This document shows, one piece after another, positions 31,278-42,744 of a stretch of DNA of 64,000 nt. The notes under the pieces are model-generated. The model searched no databases. It saw only the letters and a list, made by a program, of their open reading frames with translations, and was not told the origin of the DNA. The number at the start of each line of letters is the position of its first letter. The first letter of the stretch is position 1. The DNA comes from Ustilago trichophora (lineage: Eukaryota > Basidiomycota > Ustilaginomycetes > Ustilaginales > Ustilaginaceae), in the NCBI GenBank assembly GCA_900323505.1, contig OOIN01000007.1, forward strand, positions 496,001 to 560,000, given 5' to 3'. Both the position numbers and the translations under genes were made by a program.

Positions 31278-32884
31278 GATGAATCGATATGTCTTGAGGA
31301 AGGATGGATCGGTGAGAGAACGGACGATGTCTAGCTCGAATCTCCAAGTCGACTTGGTCTGCGTTCGTTCGTTCGTTCGTGTGTTCGTCGGTTTGCTTGG
31401 CTGGGTAAGCTGCTGGTTGAACTGTCGTGGGGCTTCACTCGAAATCTGGCTCCTGCTGTCTGGCTTTCATCTCTCAGTCGCTGAGACTGACCACGCCAAA
31501 CCCTTTTAGGCATTGAGGCACTCTCGATTTTCTGAAGGGACGCGTGATATCTATTCCTCGGCCGAGCCTCACAGTTGCACGTGAGCTTTTCTGATTTGAA
31601 TATAAATTTTTCTGAAGTCCAATCCCATCTGGCGGACTATAGGCAAACTAGGCCAATACAAATCTAGGTTTCGAATTCGAAGAAGAAGAGGACACTGGGC
31701 GCCCATTGGCCTGCCTGCCTGCTGCTTCGAGGCAGTAGCCCTCAGGGCCACAAGAGATGGCTTTAGAGAGAAAGAGACGACAGGTTGGAGACTTGGTCAA
31801 TTCCAATCAAAATCAGCGTCCCAACAGGCTCGAGACTGTCAAGCAAGCAGGCTGGCTGGCTGGCTGGCACCTCGGAAATGGCTGGAAGAGCGAGCGAGAG
31901 ACTGATGAGCAAGCCTGATTCTTGGTCGAGGTTTGGCGTGAGTGTGTGTGGGCACCTGCGAAAGCGAGGCAAGCTCGACATCGTAGAGCGAGAGCGAGGG
32001 CTACTGACTTCGACGTTGGACCTTCTACTGCCACGATACCTTTCTCCACCAGTCATCACCCGGTGTTTCATCCTCAAGGTAAGTCACGCCTCGCCAATCT
32101 CGTCACCATCGTCATCGCAAACACACGTATCAGCCGCATCATCTACACCGCCGCCGTTAGTATCAACAAAATCGACCCAGCAGTCGCATCTCAGCACCTC
32201 GTTTCACCATTCGCATTCGCACGCCGGTCACTATCGCGCAAACACATTTGTCCAAGTCATGGCACATTGATCGACAATCATCCAAAGGAGGAGCAGTACG
32301 CCGTCATTATCCTTGATTCAAAGCAGGAACGTTGTCCAGCATCATCCATGGAACAGTCTGGCTGGAAAGTCGTATACAGGGACGCTCGATACGTTGCATC
32401 AGGATCAGAGGTGGGATGCATGATGCCACCAGGTTGCAACAGAGCAGTTCTTCGACTCTTTGTGAAGTTTGTCATGGCGCGAGAGAGTCGCGTGTAGGCT
32501 GTCAATGTCGGTCGATCCGAAGACATTGCGAGGATGTCATTTGGACTTTACTGGATCGCATGCTGTCTCGATCTTTGCATTCGGATCGACCGACACAGCA
32601 GTAAATTCAAAAGACGGTGATCAGTCAGCTTCAGCAAATGCGGCACGTCCCAGTTTCAGCCAAGAGTTCGCTGCTGTTGACAATCTGGCTGTTCAAGATC
32701 CATAAAGGAGGACTAGGCATGCTCCGCTGCGACCTGGACGTCTTGATCTCTACCAACAACACTTGCGAACCTATCGATGCGATGACGATGCGTTGCCGAT
32801 TCATTCCAACAACAACAGGCCAGCCCAGCTGACTTTGATCTCTCGTTCCTATTCTCTCACAGACTCCGTCCTCATATAGTCATC
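31278..32884. other. Divergent ribosomal promoter region and eS7 leader
   Basis: 1.6 kb between the two start codons. It contains TTCG repeats (31364-31384), CTGG repeats (31848-31868), and a predicted eS7 5' UTR intron (32079-32862). It is probably a shared bidirectional promoter. Confidence 0.55.
32079..32862 (+). other. Predicted 5' UTR intron of eS7
   Basis: The donor at 32079 is AAG|GTAAGT. The acceptor before 32863 is preceded by a branch-like GCTGAC and a pyrimidine tract (CTCTCGTTCCTATTCTCTCACAG). The 784-nt span has no conserved coding. It is inferred from splice signals only. Confidence 0.6.
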
Positions 32885-33851
32885 ATGGCTTCCGTCCAGC
32901 AGAAGATCTTCCGCACGGCTAACGCCCCCACCGGCCCCGCCTCCGAGGTCGAGACCGTTGTCGCCCAGGCTCTTCTTGACCTTGAGTCCAACGTCTCTGA
33001 GCTCAAGGCCGAGCTCCGACCCCTCCAGATCTCGTGCGCCAAGGAGATCGAGGTCAAGGGCGGCAAGAAGGCTATCGTCATCTTCGTCCCCATGCCCCAG
33101 CTCAAGGCTTTCCACAAGATCCAGCAGCGGTAAGCATCCGATCCTATATTACAAACACACAGCAGCAGACGAAGGCAAGCAGTACAGAAGCAATGCAGCA
33201 GCAAAAACCAAAGATCGATGGACAAAGCTGGCAGCTGGAAAGCAAGAGCTTGCACTGCAGGCACTGGCAGGTCGGCTTGGTAGCATGGACAGAAGTACAG
33301 TAGGCCCGGATAGAGCATCGGCAAGGCGAGCTTGTGGATTCCTCGGCTTAGCTCAAGGAAGCGAGGGCCGAAGCAGTGCTGCTATCAACTTGAGAGCAAT
33401 ATTGGGATAAGGTGCTGTTGAAGCCTTCTCTGCTGCGAGTGTGGTTGCTTCATTTTCACATCGACACAGCGATACTGACTCTGCTCTCCGTTACGTTGGA
33501 TCACACAGTCTCACCCGTGAGCTCGAGAAGAAGTTCTCGGACCGCCACGTTGTGTTCGTCGGCCAGCGCCGTATCCTCGGCAAGCCCAGCCGTAAGAACC
33601 GTAACCAGCAGCCCCGTCCTCACTCGCGCACCCTCACCGCTGTGCACGAGTCGATCCTCGAGGACCTTGTCTACCCCTCCGAGATCACCGGCAAGCGCAC
33701 CCGTGTTGCCACTGACGGCAGCCGCCTGATCAAGTGCTTCCTCGACTCCAAGGACGCCACCTCGCTCGAGTACAAGCTTGACTCGTTCTCGTCGGTCTAC
33801 AAGAAGCTCACCGGCCGTGACGTCAGCTTCATGTTCTCCTCGGACAACTAA
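32885..33851 (+). CDS. RPS7: 40S ribosomal protein S7 (eS7)
   Basis: Two coding exons, 32885-33129 and 33506-33851, with donor GTAAGC and acceptor CACAG, intron 376 nt, giving 196 residues. The N-terminus is [20 protein letters not shown]. The splice restores [20 protein letters not shown]. Other motifs are [39 protein letters not shown] and a C-terminal [15 protein letters not shown]. eS7 sits at the head/platform of the small subunit. The gene sits divergently from eS1, suggesting coordinated control. A further intron is predicted in the 5' UTR. C-ending codons predominate. Confidence 0.96.
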
Positions 33852-35914
33852 GCGTGTCATTCCGACCCAAAACTTGCATCTTTCTCCTCTTTCACACATT
33901 TACGGAGCCATGTCGTAGCACCTCTTTTTCGACTGGATCATACATTTATCGCAGCTTTGCCTTCATGGTCACCGTTTGACATGGAGCATTGTTTTTCTTG
34001 ACACCACCCAAAAACTTTCCCAGAGAGTCTCGCATTTGATCGAGCTTCTCTGTGGTTTGCCATGCCTCGTGCGACTTGGCTAGCTTTGTGGCATGGCTGC
34101 TGCAGTTGCGTCATTGGCACGACTGCAGCGCGCTCTCTCTCTCTCTCCTCAAAACGTCCTGCTCTCGGGACGTTGTGTAATTGTTCTTCCCTCCCCTTCA
34201 TTCCCCCCTTTACGCACATGCGCACGCACCCAAGCGAAAAAAAAATCCAATCTTGCTTCTCTAGATATGGTTGCTGAATGTGATAGTGTGTTAAAATTGG
34301 TATTGTTGACTGCTTTTTGGACGGACCGGGAAACACTTTGTAGCAACTTCATACTGGACCAAGGTCATAGAATCGGAGTGCATGCGCGTCCGATTCCGAT
34401 CCATAGCGACAGCCTAACGAGATCTTGGTGAAAATAAATAAATAAAAAAGGTGGCGCTGATCAACTTTTGGCTTCATTGCTCCTGCGCCACACAGCGTTG
34501 GTCGAAAAAAAAGGAAAAAAAAAAAAAGAAAAAAAAAAAGAAAAAAAAAAAGAAAAAAAAAAAAGAAGAGGCTAAAATTGGATCCGGTGCTCCTCCCTCT
34601 GAAGAGCCGAAGCTGAACGTCAAGCAAGAGAGACTCGGATGAATTTCTCCGTGTTTGGTTTGGGTTTTCTGCAGTTTATGCATAGATGCGACAACAGAGA
34701 TCTCAGAGCAGCTGGGCGTGGCTTTACTTTTCCTATTCTTTTTCCTTTTCCTTTTCAACATATGATTTGGGCGGCATGGCTTTTTGGCACGCCGAACATT
34801 TTGGCGTTTGACCGGTGCTGCTGCTGACGCTGTGTGATAGCCAAATTTGGACCCCATCCTCGTCCTCGTCCTCCCTCTCTCTCTAAAGTCACACATATCA
34901 TCACACGACACTGGAAGTCCACACTGGAAGTCCAGCACACTTCCTTGTCATACATCACACACAAATAATCCCGGCATAGCTTCGTACAGTCACATACGAT
35001 CTAGCCATCACATCAACTCAGCTTGCCTTTTCGATATCCACAGGAGGTCTCGACCGATTGCGACGTTTCTTCGCCGTTCTTCATTTTCAACTCCACACTC
35101 CTTGGCAGGTACATCTCATCTGGAAGCGCCACTTCCCATCCAAACTTTGCTCTTCAGCATACACGACCATCTCATCCACTTCCGCCGCAGAAATTTGGCA
35201 GTTCTTCGCCAGTAGCTGACCAACAACGCCCGATTCAACATCATCTCTCAGGCGGCCTCTACTCCTACTCTTCATCTAGGGCGACAATCGCAACATGAAC
35301 ACATTCTGACGCTAGCGCAAAACAATGACTTCATTTGTATCCCCAAGCTTTGTGGCTTGATCGTGACCCTTTGTTTCCCAAGTGCGCACTTATACAAACA
35401 ACCGATGCCACAAACCCAACTCCAACTGCAGCAGCCGCATCCTCCGCTTTGACCGCCTTTCTCCACGCCAGCTCAGTCGAGCCTCCTGCACTATCAAAAG
35501 CCACTTCTCATCCTAATCAACCCCCAAAAGTGCTCTGTACGCAAGCACGAAGGTCGGACCTCGCACTACTGCACTCATCCAGGCCAGACAAAGCTGCTTC
35601 ACACACGTTGCCCTCCATCGGAACTCCATTGTCCGGAGCACCATTGCCCGCATATTCTCGCAATCCTCTCAATTCCTCGACCTGATCCCCCCGAAGCGTC
35701 TTGAGGCTTGCCATCAAGTGCTATCGAGCGCTGCATCTCTCGACAATCGTGCAGGCGCTGACGCCTCATGATCAGCTGCAAGTGCATCCACGGCTAGCGT
35801 GTGAATCCAGTTGGATCTCTGCTGTCAATCATCTCTCACCTCTCGACCGGATCTTCTTTCATCCCTTTGACTGTCTTGTGCAGTCCAAGGCCCACCAGCC
35901 TCCAGCAGCAAACC
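33852..35914. other. Long leader/intergenic region before the RasGAP gene
   Basis: 2.1 kb. It includes a purine tract (34504-34569) and a C/T-rich leader near 34860-35900. Many short upstream open frames lie in it. No gene is supported. Part may be a long 5' UTR of the RasGAP gene. Confidence 0.5.
34504..34569 (+). repeat. Purine (A-rich, GA9-13) tract
   Basis: About 66 nt of A runs interrupted by single G. No coding meaning. Confidence 0.85.
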
Positions 35915-38900
35915 ATGAGCGGCCCACATCCTCTCTGGCCGGACTATGCTCCGCATTCCATCGCCAGATCTCCCAACTCGGCAGTGTCGGCATCAGCATC
36001 ATCTCCGGCCGCATCTTCAGCCATATCTTCCGCCTCAACGCCTCATTCAGTCCTCCCTAGGGCTTCTACCTCGTCCCTGTCATCGTCGAGACGCATCCCT
36101 GGCAACTTGCCATCAACGCCATCATCACCCCCCTCGCACGCATTTCGGTCCACCTCTTCCAGTTCGTCTGCTTATACTGCTAGAGACGAGTTCGGTGATA
36201 GCATTGTTAGGCGGCCCAAGCGTACAAGCTTGGATCGCTCTCAGCTGCAAGCCACATCCGTCGCGGCTACCGCTGCTCATCCCATTCTGCCCACTCGCCC
36301 TACCTTGCCAAAGTCGCCCTCTGCACTGGCATCTCCAATTCCGACGACGCAGTCTCGCCATGCTGTCCTCGTTTCACAACCAACCAAACAAAGTCCCAAC
36401 GACGAGCTCCTCCCCACCTGCTCTGCTTCCTCTTCCGTTTGTCTCCCATCGTCTTCATCCTTTTCCTCTTCGTCGTCTTCTTCACCGGCCGCTGGTGGTT
36501 CAAGAGACACGGATGCGACGGCGCGCGACGACCGTGCTCTTCCCTGTCAGGCACTGCACACACATACCCTTGACGACTCTGCCTCGTCCTATACCCACGC
36601 ACAGTTGCCTACCACTTCTTCCATCTCGAGCTCACCCAGTTCCCTTCCTCATCACAATCAGCCTTTGGCCTCGAACCCGTCGCCTTCCTCTCGTTACGCC
36701 GCACCTATACCCTCGTCATCATCATCCCTAACTCTGAAGCACGCCTCCTCCTCGATCGATGCTCATATCAACACACCCAGGGCGCGCGACATGAGGTACA
36801 ACATTGCCGCCATCGACCCACCTCTTCCTCCGTCTTCCTTTGCTTCACGCCGTGACGCCAGCTTTTCACGACTTCGCTCTGGCTCTGGAAGCAACTATGG
36901 TCCTTCTCGTACAGCTCCTCCCAGCGACGCCGAAGTCTCCATCCACGTCCTCATTTGGTGGCCGTCAACCTCCAAGAGCGCATCTTCCACCTTGGCTCGG
37001 GCGCCCCTCTTCCGCGATGCTGCCAACGTCAAGCAAAAGCTCTCGATGCGTTCTTCGTCCTCGCAAAACCGTCCATCTGAACAAACTCATGATCACTTGT
37101 TCGAGCGCGCTTCGTTCGGCTTTCGCCATGGGGGAGCATCTTGGCTTCGCGAGAAACCCAGCAAAAGTCGACTCAACTCGCCTTCTTCTTCTGTCGGCCC
37201 CCTCGGTCAGTGGAAGCGCGCCATCCTCCTCTTCCGCGAAAACGGCAGTCTCTCCATCTTTGGCGAAGGCAATGCGCTCACTCACACGCTTCAATGTGGC
37301 GCACTCACCACTTCCGACGTCAGATGCGTCGACGATTCTCTCTTTGGTAGGCCGCACGTCCTGTCCATTCAACCCCGACAGAAGCGAGCTAGGACCGAAG
37401 TGTCGATCACTACACCAAAACAGGAGGCAGCCTTGCACCAAGAGCGAGCACGAAGCTCCGAACCCATCTTCATCGAGTTCAAGAGCGAAGAACATCTCCA
37501 GTATGTGCGAGCGCTGCTCCTCATCTACGTGAGACCTGAAATCTACGGCTCGCCCGTCACCATCGATCATGGCGGAACCCACCGCTTCTTCCGTCAGCTC
37601 GACATTACCATCTCGGACGCCAAAAGCATCATGCCCAAGTGGCCCACAGAGCTTGCTGAATCTACGCCTGATCCTTCCGCCACATCGCCTTCCTCTTTCA
37701 GCAATCATCCGCTCTCACACAGCCATTATCCTGCCTCACCAACGAGTGCGACGGCGGCAGGGGCGGTCCGTACATCCAGCGAAGTTCCTCGTTCCCTCTC
37801 GCATCAGCTTGCTTCTATGCGATTTGACGATCAGGACGACTCGCCAGGATCCGAAGCGCTGACAGAAGATGCCCTTTCCGGCTCCTCGCGTGCAGGTTCA
37901 CGACCTGGCTCGCGCCCTGGCTCTCGCTTGCGTCACAATGCCAAGCCATCGGTTAGCAGCATTCGCGCGCACCACGACTTTGACGAAAACGCCGGAAGCG
38001 GCTCGAGTCGACCCGCATCGCGAGCTGCGTCACACTACGACAGTCAGTCGCTAGCCGGCGACGATACGAGCTCCGTCGGCGAGCACATCTCTGGTCCTCT
38101 CAGTGGACACGCGGGTGCCAGCCGTTTTGTCAATATTCCTGCCGCAGTCAGCGAGACCGCCCCCAGCCTCAGTGCAAGTATCGGCGCGACCTCTAGCTAC
38201 GCAGCTGCTTCGCGAGCCTCGGCACAGAGACGCGATGACAAGGACCGCTTCGAGAAAGCACGCTTTGATCGCTACTGCCGCATCCGTCTCGATGGCGAGC
38301 TTGTAGCACGAACGAGCCTCTTACATTCGAGTGCCAATACCTTTGCGGTCGACAAATTTCAGCTCAAGGATATTGGCGATGTCAAGTCGCTCGTCATCGA
38401 GGTACTTCATCCAACCCAAAAGACCAGCAGCTCGTTGGCTGGCTCTCCATCGCAGTCGGCCGTCAAATACATTCTGCTCGGACTTGTCGAGATCCCCATC
38501 GAGACGCTTCGCAGGAACGATGAAATCGAAGGCCGGTTCCCGATTTGGTCCGCCTCGACCTTCCCATCACTGTCGCAGCAGCATCCATCATCGCCGACGG
38601 GAGCGGATGAAGATGACGGCAAGGTTCCGACAAGCTTTCACCGCGGTGTCGTCGGCGAGCTGAGTCTGTCGATACGCCTGCACGAAGGTGCTGTCATGCC
38701 GCTCAGTATGTACGAAGAGGTCTATCACAGGATCCACGATATCGACGCAGCCGACATAGTTCGCGAGCTTGCAACCACTATGCGAGAAGATCTGATCATC
38801 TCGCATCTCATCCGCATCTATGCTGCCTCTGGTACCGTCGCCGAGCGCATCTCTTCGCTCATCGAGTCTGAGAGTGTCAACTGGGGTGAAAAGATGGAGC

Positions 38901-41182
38901 CTGAGCTGCTCTTCCGCGCCAACACGCTCCTATCGCGTTCCGTCGACCACTTTCAGAGGCTGCTGGCTCTTTCATGGCTGGACGACTGTCTCGGACCAAC
39001 GGTGCGCAAGATCTGCCATGATCCCAATGCGCCCTCTCGTCCTGACACGGCCATGTCGAGTGGCAGCGCCGGTTCGGGTGGCGGAGAGGAGGGTCACTTT
39101 GACTTCAGCACTTCGATTCGCTCGCCTCCTTTGCTTCCAGCCAACGCGATCGACGCAATCCCAGATGGTCCGATGACGACCAACTCTCTGCGCAAGCTGA
39201 GCGAGTCAATGTGGCAGAACATCTACCGCCAACGGCACAGCTGTCCACCCGATCTGCGAACGGTGCTGCATCAGATCCGTTGCAAGGTCAATGAGCGCTA
39301 CCGTGACTCAAAATCAAAACGACCAGGCATCCAGGGTGTAGGCGCCTTTGTATTCTTGCGACTCTTCTGTGCGGCCCTCAACGCTCCACAGCTGTACGGC
39401 TTGACGCCATCGCAGCCAGGCCGAAGCGCATCACGAAAGTTGCTCTTGCTAAGCAAGGTCTTGCTCGCACTCGCCAGCAAGAAGGAGGCGTTTGACAAGG
39501 ACAAGGACTGGGAGCTGGTCCCGCTCAATGATCTTCTGCGAACATACTCCTCCGCCTACGACGACTACATCAGCGTTGTCTCGACCGAGCCACCTACAGC
39601 TGCCCCGATGCAATTGCTAGGCGTGCGAATGGACGACGATGCGGATCTGCAGGCGGCCGTGGAGCGCAAATTGAGCTCGCTCTCACCTATTCATCGCGAG
39701 TCCATCCCAACAGTTCCGTACATGCTCGATCAGCCACAGGCACTTGGCTCCTTTGTCTGCTTCATCGCCGATGCAGCCGAACAACGTGAGCAGAAGTATT
39801 CCCACTACGACGTACTCAACGGCGCTCCTTTGAGCGAAGGTCAGCATGATGATACAGCAGCAGCGTCCAGCGCAAGTGAGGGAGAAACCAGCAGAAAGCA
39901 AAGCGATGCAGAAAGGATCCGTCAGAAGACGAACGAATTCATCCAGATCTGCTGTCAGATCGAGGAAGTGGCGGGCATGTGTATTGAGCAGGCCGGCTAC
40001 GATCCTCGTCCACTTCCTTTCGAGCGATTGCAACGAGCTGCTATGCTGCGCTACGGCGGTGCTGCTGCTGCGTCCAGCTCATCACCAGCACGAGGAGGTG
40101 ATGGAGGTGCCGACACTACGGTGGCTTCCTTCTCCTCCTCTACCTCGAGCTTCGGTACCGTGATCCAAGCAGGAGGAGAGGCTGGCGATGCTTCGCCGAG
40201 ATCATCGCCAGGTCGCACGCGAAGCCGCAGAGCTACTGTCAGCAATGCCAACGCGCGTTCCAGAATGGCCGGTGCGACATCAGAGCGCGATGGACGTCAT
40301 GGAGGCGACGGCTGCGACGGCGTAGACATGGGCAGTGCATCTCCTCGAGGCGCTAGAAGGAAGAGCTTGGGCTTGCCGCGATCGGGTCGAAGGCCATCGC
40401 AGACCATGACGGACGGCAACGTTATGCCAGCATACACAAGCACAGCCAACCGGTACACCTTTACGCCGCGCAAAGACGAGGAAGATGACCATGGCTCGGA
40501 TGACGAGCTCCGTCAAGCGTACCGTATGTTACGCGCAGAGGAAGCGTCAGCTACGATGCCCTCTGGCATGGCCACCGCAGAGACGGTCAGGGTCGAGGAG
40601 CCTGAAGCCAACGAATCGCTACCAGCGCTGGGTTTGGAGCCGATGGGAGCGCTGCTGGAAGCGGAGGACGGCTCGACGTTCATGCCAGTGTACCCTCAAG
40701 GTGGCTCAGCTTCTGCCGGATCGGCGGGTCCTCCTCTGTCCCGCAGTGCACGTCAGTCGGTCGAGCTTGGACGTCCAGGGCCCGGCTACGACGCGCAGCT
40801 GGCATCCCGCAAATTGGGCTCTCGTGCGTCCTTCACCGCTGCTTCCAGCAACAACAAGCAACATAGCGTTGCGACTTCAGCAAACGACCGCTCGAACAAG
40901 TTGGATACCAGCCGACGGCATTCGTTGGATCGACCTGTGCCGCGCAACTACTCGCTGCCGCAGCCTTTGGCAGATCGCAAAAGCAGCACCCAGTACGATC
41001 ACGAGATGATGCGTGAGAGCTCCGACGGCTTCGAGTCTGTCTTGGAAGACGCGTATGCTCAGACTCGGGCTACGCTACCTCCTTCTGCCTCGATGCCCAC
41101 CGTCGCAGCAAGCACGGCAAGATATGCCAACGCAACGAGCGGCAGTGGAGAGGCAAAAAGAAAAAAGTGGTGGAAGCCGTAA
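35915..41182 (+). CDS. Large C2-RasGAP protein, BUD2/CLA2-like GTPase-activating protein
   Basis: A single-exon protein of 1755 residues from the ATG in AAACCATGAGC (35915). The frame is open to 35801 upstream but only from GTG. The N-terminal third is Ser/Pro-rich and probably disordered. A PH-like stretch (LGQWKRAILLFRENGSLSIF) appears near residue 430. A C2-like segment (YCRIRLDGELVARTSLLHSS, about 785-930) precedes the RasGAP domain (about 942-1230). The arginine finger is visible in ELLFRANTLLSRSVDHF and the second signature in GVGAFVFLRLFCAALNAP. BUD2-type GAPs act on Rsr1/Bud1 or Ras to control polarity and filamentous growth. The tail is again disordered and ends AKRKKWWKP, a basic-aromatic motif that may bind membranes. 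No split of domains or stop was seen. Confidence 0.85.
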   Translation: MSGPHPLWPDYAPHSIARSPNSAVSASASSPAASSAISSASTPHSVLPRASTSSLSSSRRIPGNLPSTPSSPPSHAFRSTSSSSSAYTARDEFGDSIVRRPKRTSLDRSQLQATSVAATAAHPILPTRPTLPKSPSALASPIPTTQSRHAVLVSQPTKQSPNDELLPTCSASSSVCLPSSSSFSSSSSSSPAAGGSRDTDATARDDRALPCQALHTHTLDDSASSYTHAQLPTTSSISSSPSSLPHHNQPLASNPSPSSRYAAPIPSSSSSLTLKHASSSIDAHINTPRARDMRYNIAAIDPPLPPSSFASRRDASFSRLRSGSGSNYGPSRTAPPSDAEVSIHVLIWWPSTSKSASSTLARAPLFRDAANVKQKLSMRSSSSQNRPSEQTHDHLFERASFGFRHGGASWLREKPSKSRLNSPSSSVGPLGQWKRAILLFRENGSLSIFGEGNALTHTLQCGALTTSDVRCVDDSLFGRPHVLSIQPRQKRARTEVSITTPKQEAALHQERARSSEPIFIEFKSEEHLQYVRALLLIYVRPEIYGSPVTIDHGGTHRFFRQLDITISDAKSIMPKWPTELAESTPDPSATSPSSFSNHPLSHSHYPASPTSATAAGAVRTSSEVPRSLSHQLASMRFDDQDDSPGSEALTEDALSGSSRAGSRPGSRPGSRLRHNAKPSVSSIRAHHDFDENAGSGSSRPASRAASHYDSQSLAGDDTSSVGEHISGPLSGHAGASRFVNIPAAVSETAPSLSASIGATSSYAAASRASAQRRDDKDRFEKARFDRYCRIRLDGELVARTSLLHSSANTFAVDKFQLKDIGDVKSLVIEVLHPTQKTSSSLAGSPSQSAVKYILLGLVEIPIETLRRNDEIEGRFPIWSASTFPSLSQQHPSSPTGADEDDGKVPTSFHRGVVGELSLSIRLHEGAVMPLSMYEEVYHRIHDIDAADIVRELATTMREDLIISHLIRIYAASGTVAERISSLIESESVNWGEKMEPELLFRANTLLSRSVDHFQRLLALSWLDDCLGPTVRKICHDPNAPSRPDTAMSSGSAGSGGGEEGHFDFSTSIRSPPLLPANAIDAIPDGPMTTNSLRKLSESMWQNIYRQRHSCPPDLRTVLHQIRCKVNERYRDSKSKRPGIQGVGAFVFLRLFCAALNAPQLYGLTPSQPGRSASRKLLLLSKVLLALASKKEAFDKDKDWELVPLNDLLRTYSSAYDDYISVVSTEPPTAAPMQLLGVRMDDDADLQAAVERKLSSLSPIHRESIPTVPYMLDQPQALGSFVCFIADAAEQREQKYSHYDVLNGAPLSEGQHDDTAAASSASEGETSRKQSDAERIRQKTNEFIQICCQIEEVAGMCIEQAGYDPRPLPFERLQRAAMLRYGGAAAASSSSPARGGDGGADTTVASFSSSTSSFGTVIQAGGEAGDASPRSSPGRTRSRRATVSNANARSRMAGATSERDGRHGGDGCDGVDMGSASPRGARRKSLGLPRSGRRPSQTMTDGNVMPAYTSTANRYTFTPRKDEEDDHGSDDELRQAYRMLRAEEASATMPSGMATAETVRVEEPEANESLPALGLEPMGALLEAEDGSTFMPVYPQGGSASAGSAGPPLSRSARQSVELGRPGPGYDAQLASRKLGSRASFTAASSNNKQHSVATSANDRSNKLDTSRRHSLDRPVPRNYSLPQPLADRKSSTQYDHEMMRESSDGFESVLEDAYAQTRATLPPSASMPTVAASTARYANATSGSGEAKRKKWWKP

Positions 41183-41472
41183 TCCCCCTCGCCTCGTATC
41201 CCTCTACAACCCATTCTCATGTAATCTTTGTCACTCGATAAGCATCAATCACATTCCCTTGGCCACAAAACATGACATTTCGCCAAACAACTCAATTCCC
41301 TTGACCATGAGATAACGTAAAGCTCAACATGTGGAATTTAATGAAGAATGGGACTGAGCCTAATTCTTCCCAATCCAGATTTGAAAGTGGATTGCTCTGG
41401 GAAGTAAATTGACGTTTCAAAGCGGTCAAAAAACGGGAAGGTGAAATGGGAGTGTTAGTGGAAGTTGGGAAT

Positions 41473-42744
41473 TTACTTGGGTTTTTGGGGAGGGTCAAGT
41501 TGGGGGGAGAGATAATTACCTATTCCATCTGGAGGAGCTGTGGGGGGTAATCTGTCTGCTGGCACTGAGTTGTTTTTGAGTATGGCATTGGTATTGCAAT
41601 GTGGATTTTTGATGGTTAGAAAAGTTGCAAATCACAGGAAAGGTGGGGGGAGGGGGGGATGTGTAGTGGATTTCTTCCAAAGTGAATAATAATAATACTT
41701 ACCGTAAATTGCCACTTCATATAGACCTTGACCATGATTTTTGATCCATTTTGTATCTTCTGGATCCTCTGCTACCTTTACCACCACTCTGATTGGTCCA
41801 ATTTTGGCGTCTGCATGATGCAAAGCAGTTGTGATATCAGCAGCTGCATCAGTGGATGGTTTTTTTCCAGGTAAAGGTGAACAAAGTATACAATGTGGAA
41901 TTTCATTTGGAACCAGTTGGAAATCCGACGTTATCAGGAGCATGTTTGGTTCAATCGGCTGATTTAACGCCAGAGAAACGTCAAGGTAGGACGTTACGGT
42001 ATCTTTCAAGTAGAGTAAGGTAAGTTCTGCTATGCCAGGCAAACAATTGGAGTGATGTGCATAGGTTGGAGGTACTCGAAGTTTTTGTGGAGTCAGATCT
42101 GCGCACCAGAAAGGGACGTGGGATCGGATGTTTCCAATGGGAAGACTTGAATTTGAGGTGTTGGGCAGGGTGGGAAAGGTGACTTTCCATTTTATATGAT
42201 CTCCAGCAGTTGTTATACGACCCCCTTCCACTGGAGCATCATACTGCAGTTGAGGTGCAACGATTTTCGTCTCTCTATCCTCAAAACCACCACCACCACC
42301 ACCACTACCACCACCATTCATGTTCTCCAACTTGCGCAATGCGCTCTCCCTCAACCGTCTTGCATTTTCATTAACACTTTCGATAATTCCATCGCTGATC
42401 CCATCCAATAGACACCAATCGATCCATCCTGGTCGACTGTTGTACCACCAGTGCTTTTTACAACGAGCTTCGAAATTGTGCTGATTCTCCGTCCCTGATG
42501 GAGGAGCAGGTTCAAATTGGATCAATTCAATATAGACCCCATTGGGGAAGATGATGAGGGCGTTGGATGTGAGTCAGTCCGCATGGGTTCCTCCTCGTAC
42601 AACTTGGAATCCAAGCTCGGAAAAGGTGAGGATGGAACGTTCAAGGGGGGAAGGGATATGAGGTGTGGAGGAAGTGAGAGGGTCGTTGACGAGGAGGATT
42701 AGGTGGTCCAGCGAGGGGATTAGGATGGGTGAGGCTGGCTGCAT
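41473..42744 (-). pseudogene. Glyoxalase-like domain protein interrupted by an in-frame TGA
   Basis: The ATG at 42744 opens MQPASPILIPSLDHLILLVN and reaches GGTHAD, where a TGA (42574-42576) stops the frame. The same frame continues LTSNALIIFPNGVYIELIQF and remains open for about 290 codons. This is the classic glyoxalase_3-like domain, with the stop replacing the conserved Gly of HADG-LT-NALI. One base (GGA to TGA) would explain it. A downstream intron (donor GTAAGT at 41702, acceptor CAG before 41564, 138 nt) would give an ending PPQKPK at 41473-41475. The continuing frame still looks functional (MLLITSDFQLVPNEIPHCILC). It could be a recent pseudogene, a sequencing error, or a stop-codon readthrough. 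A second acceptor (41554 region) is possible. The function, if any, is unknown. Confidence 0.75.
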
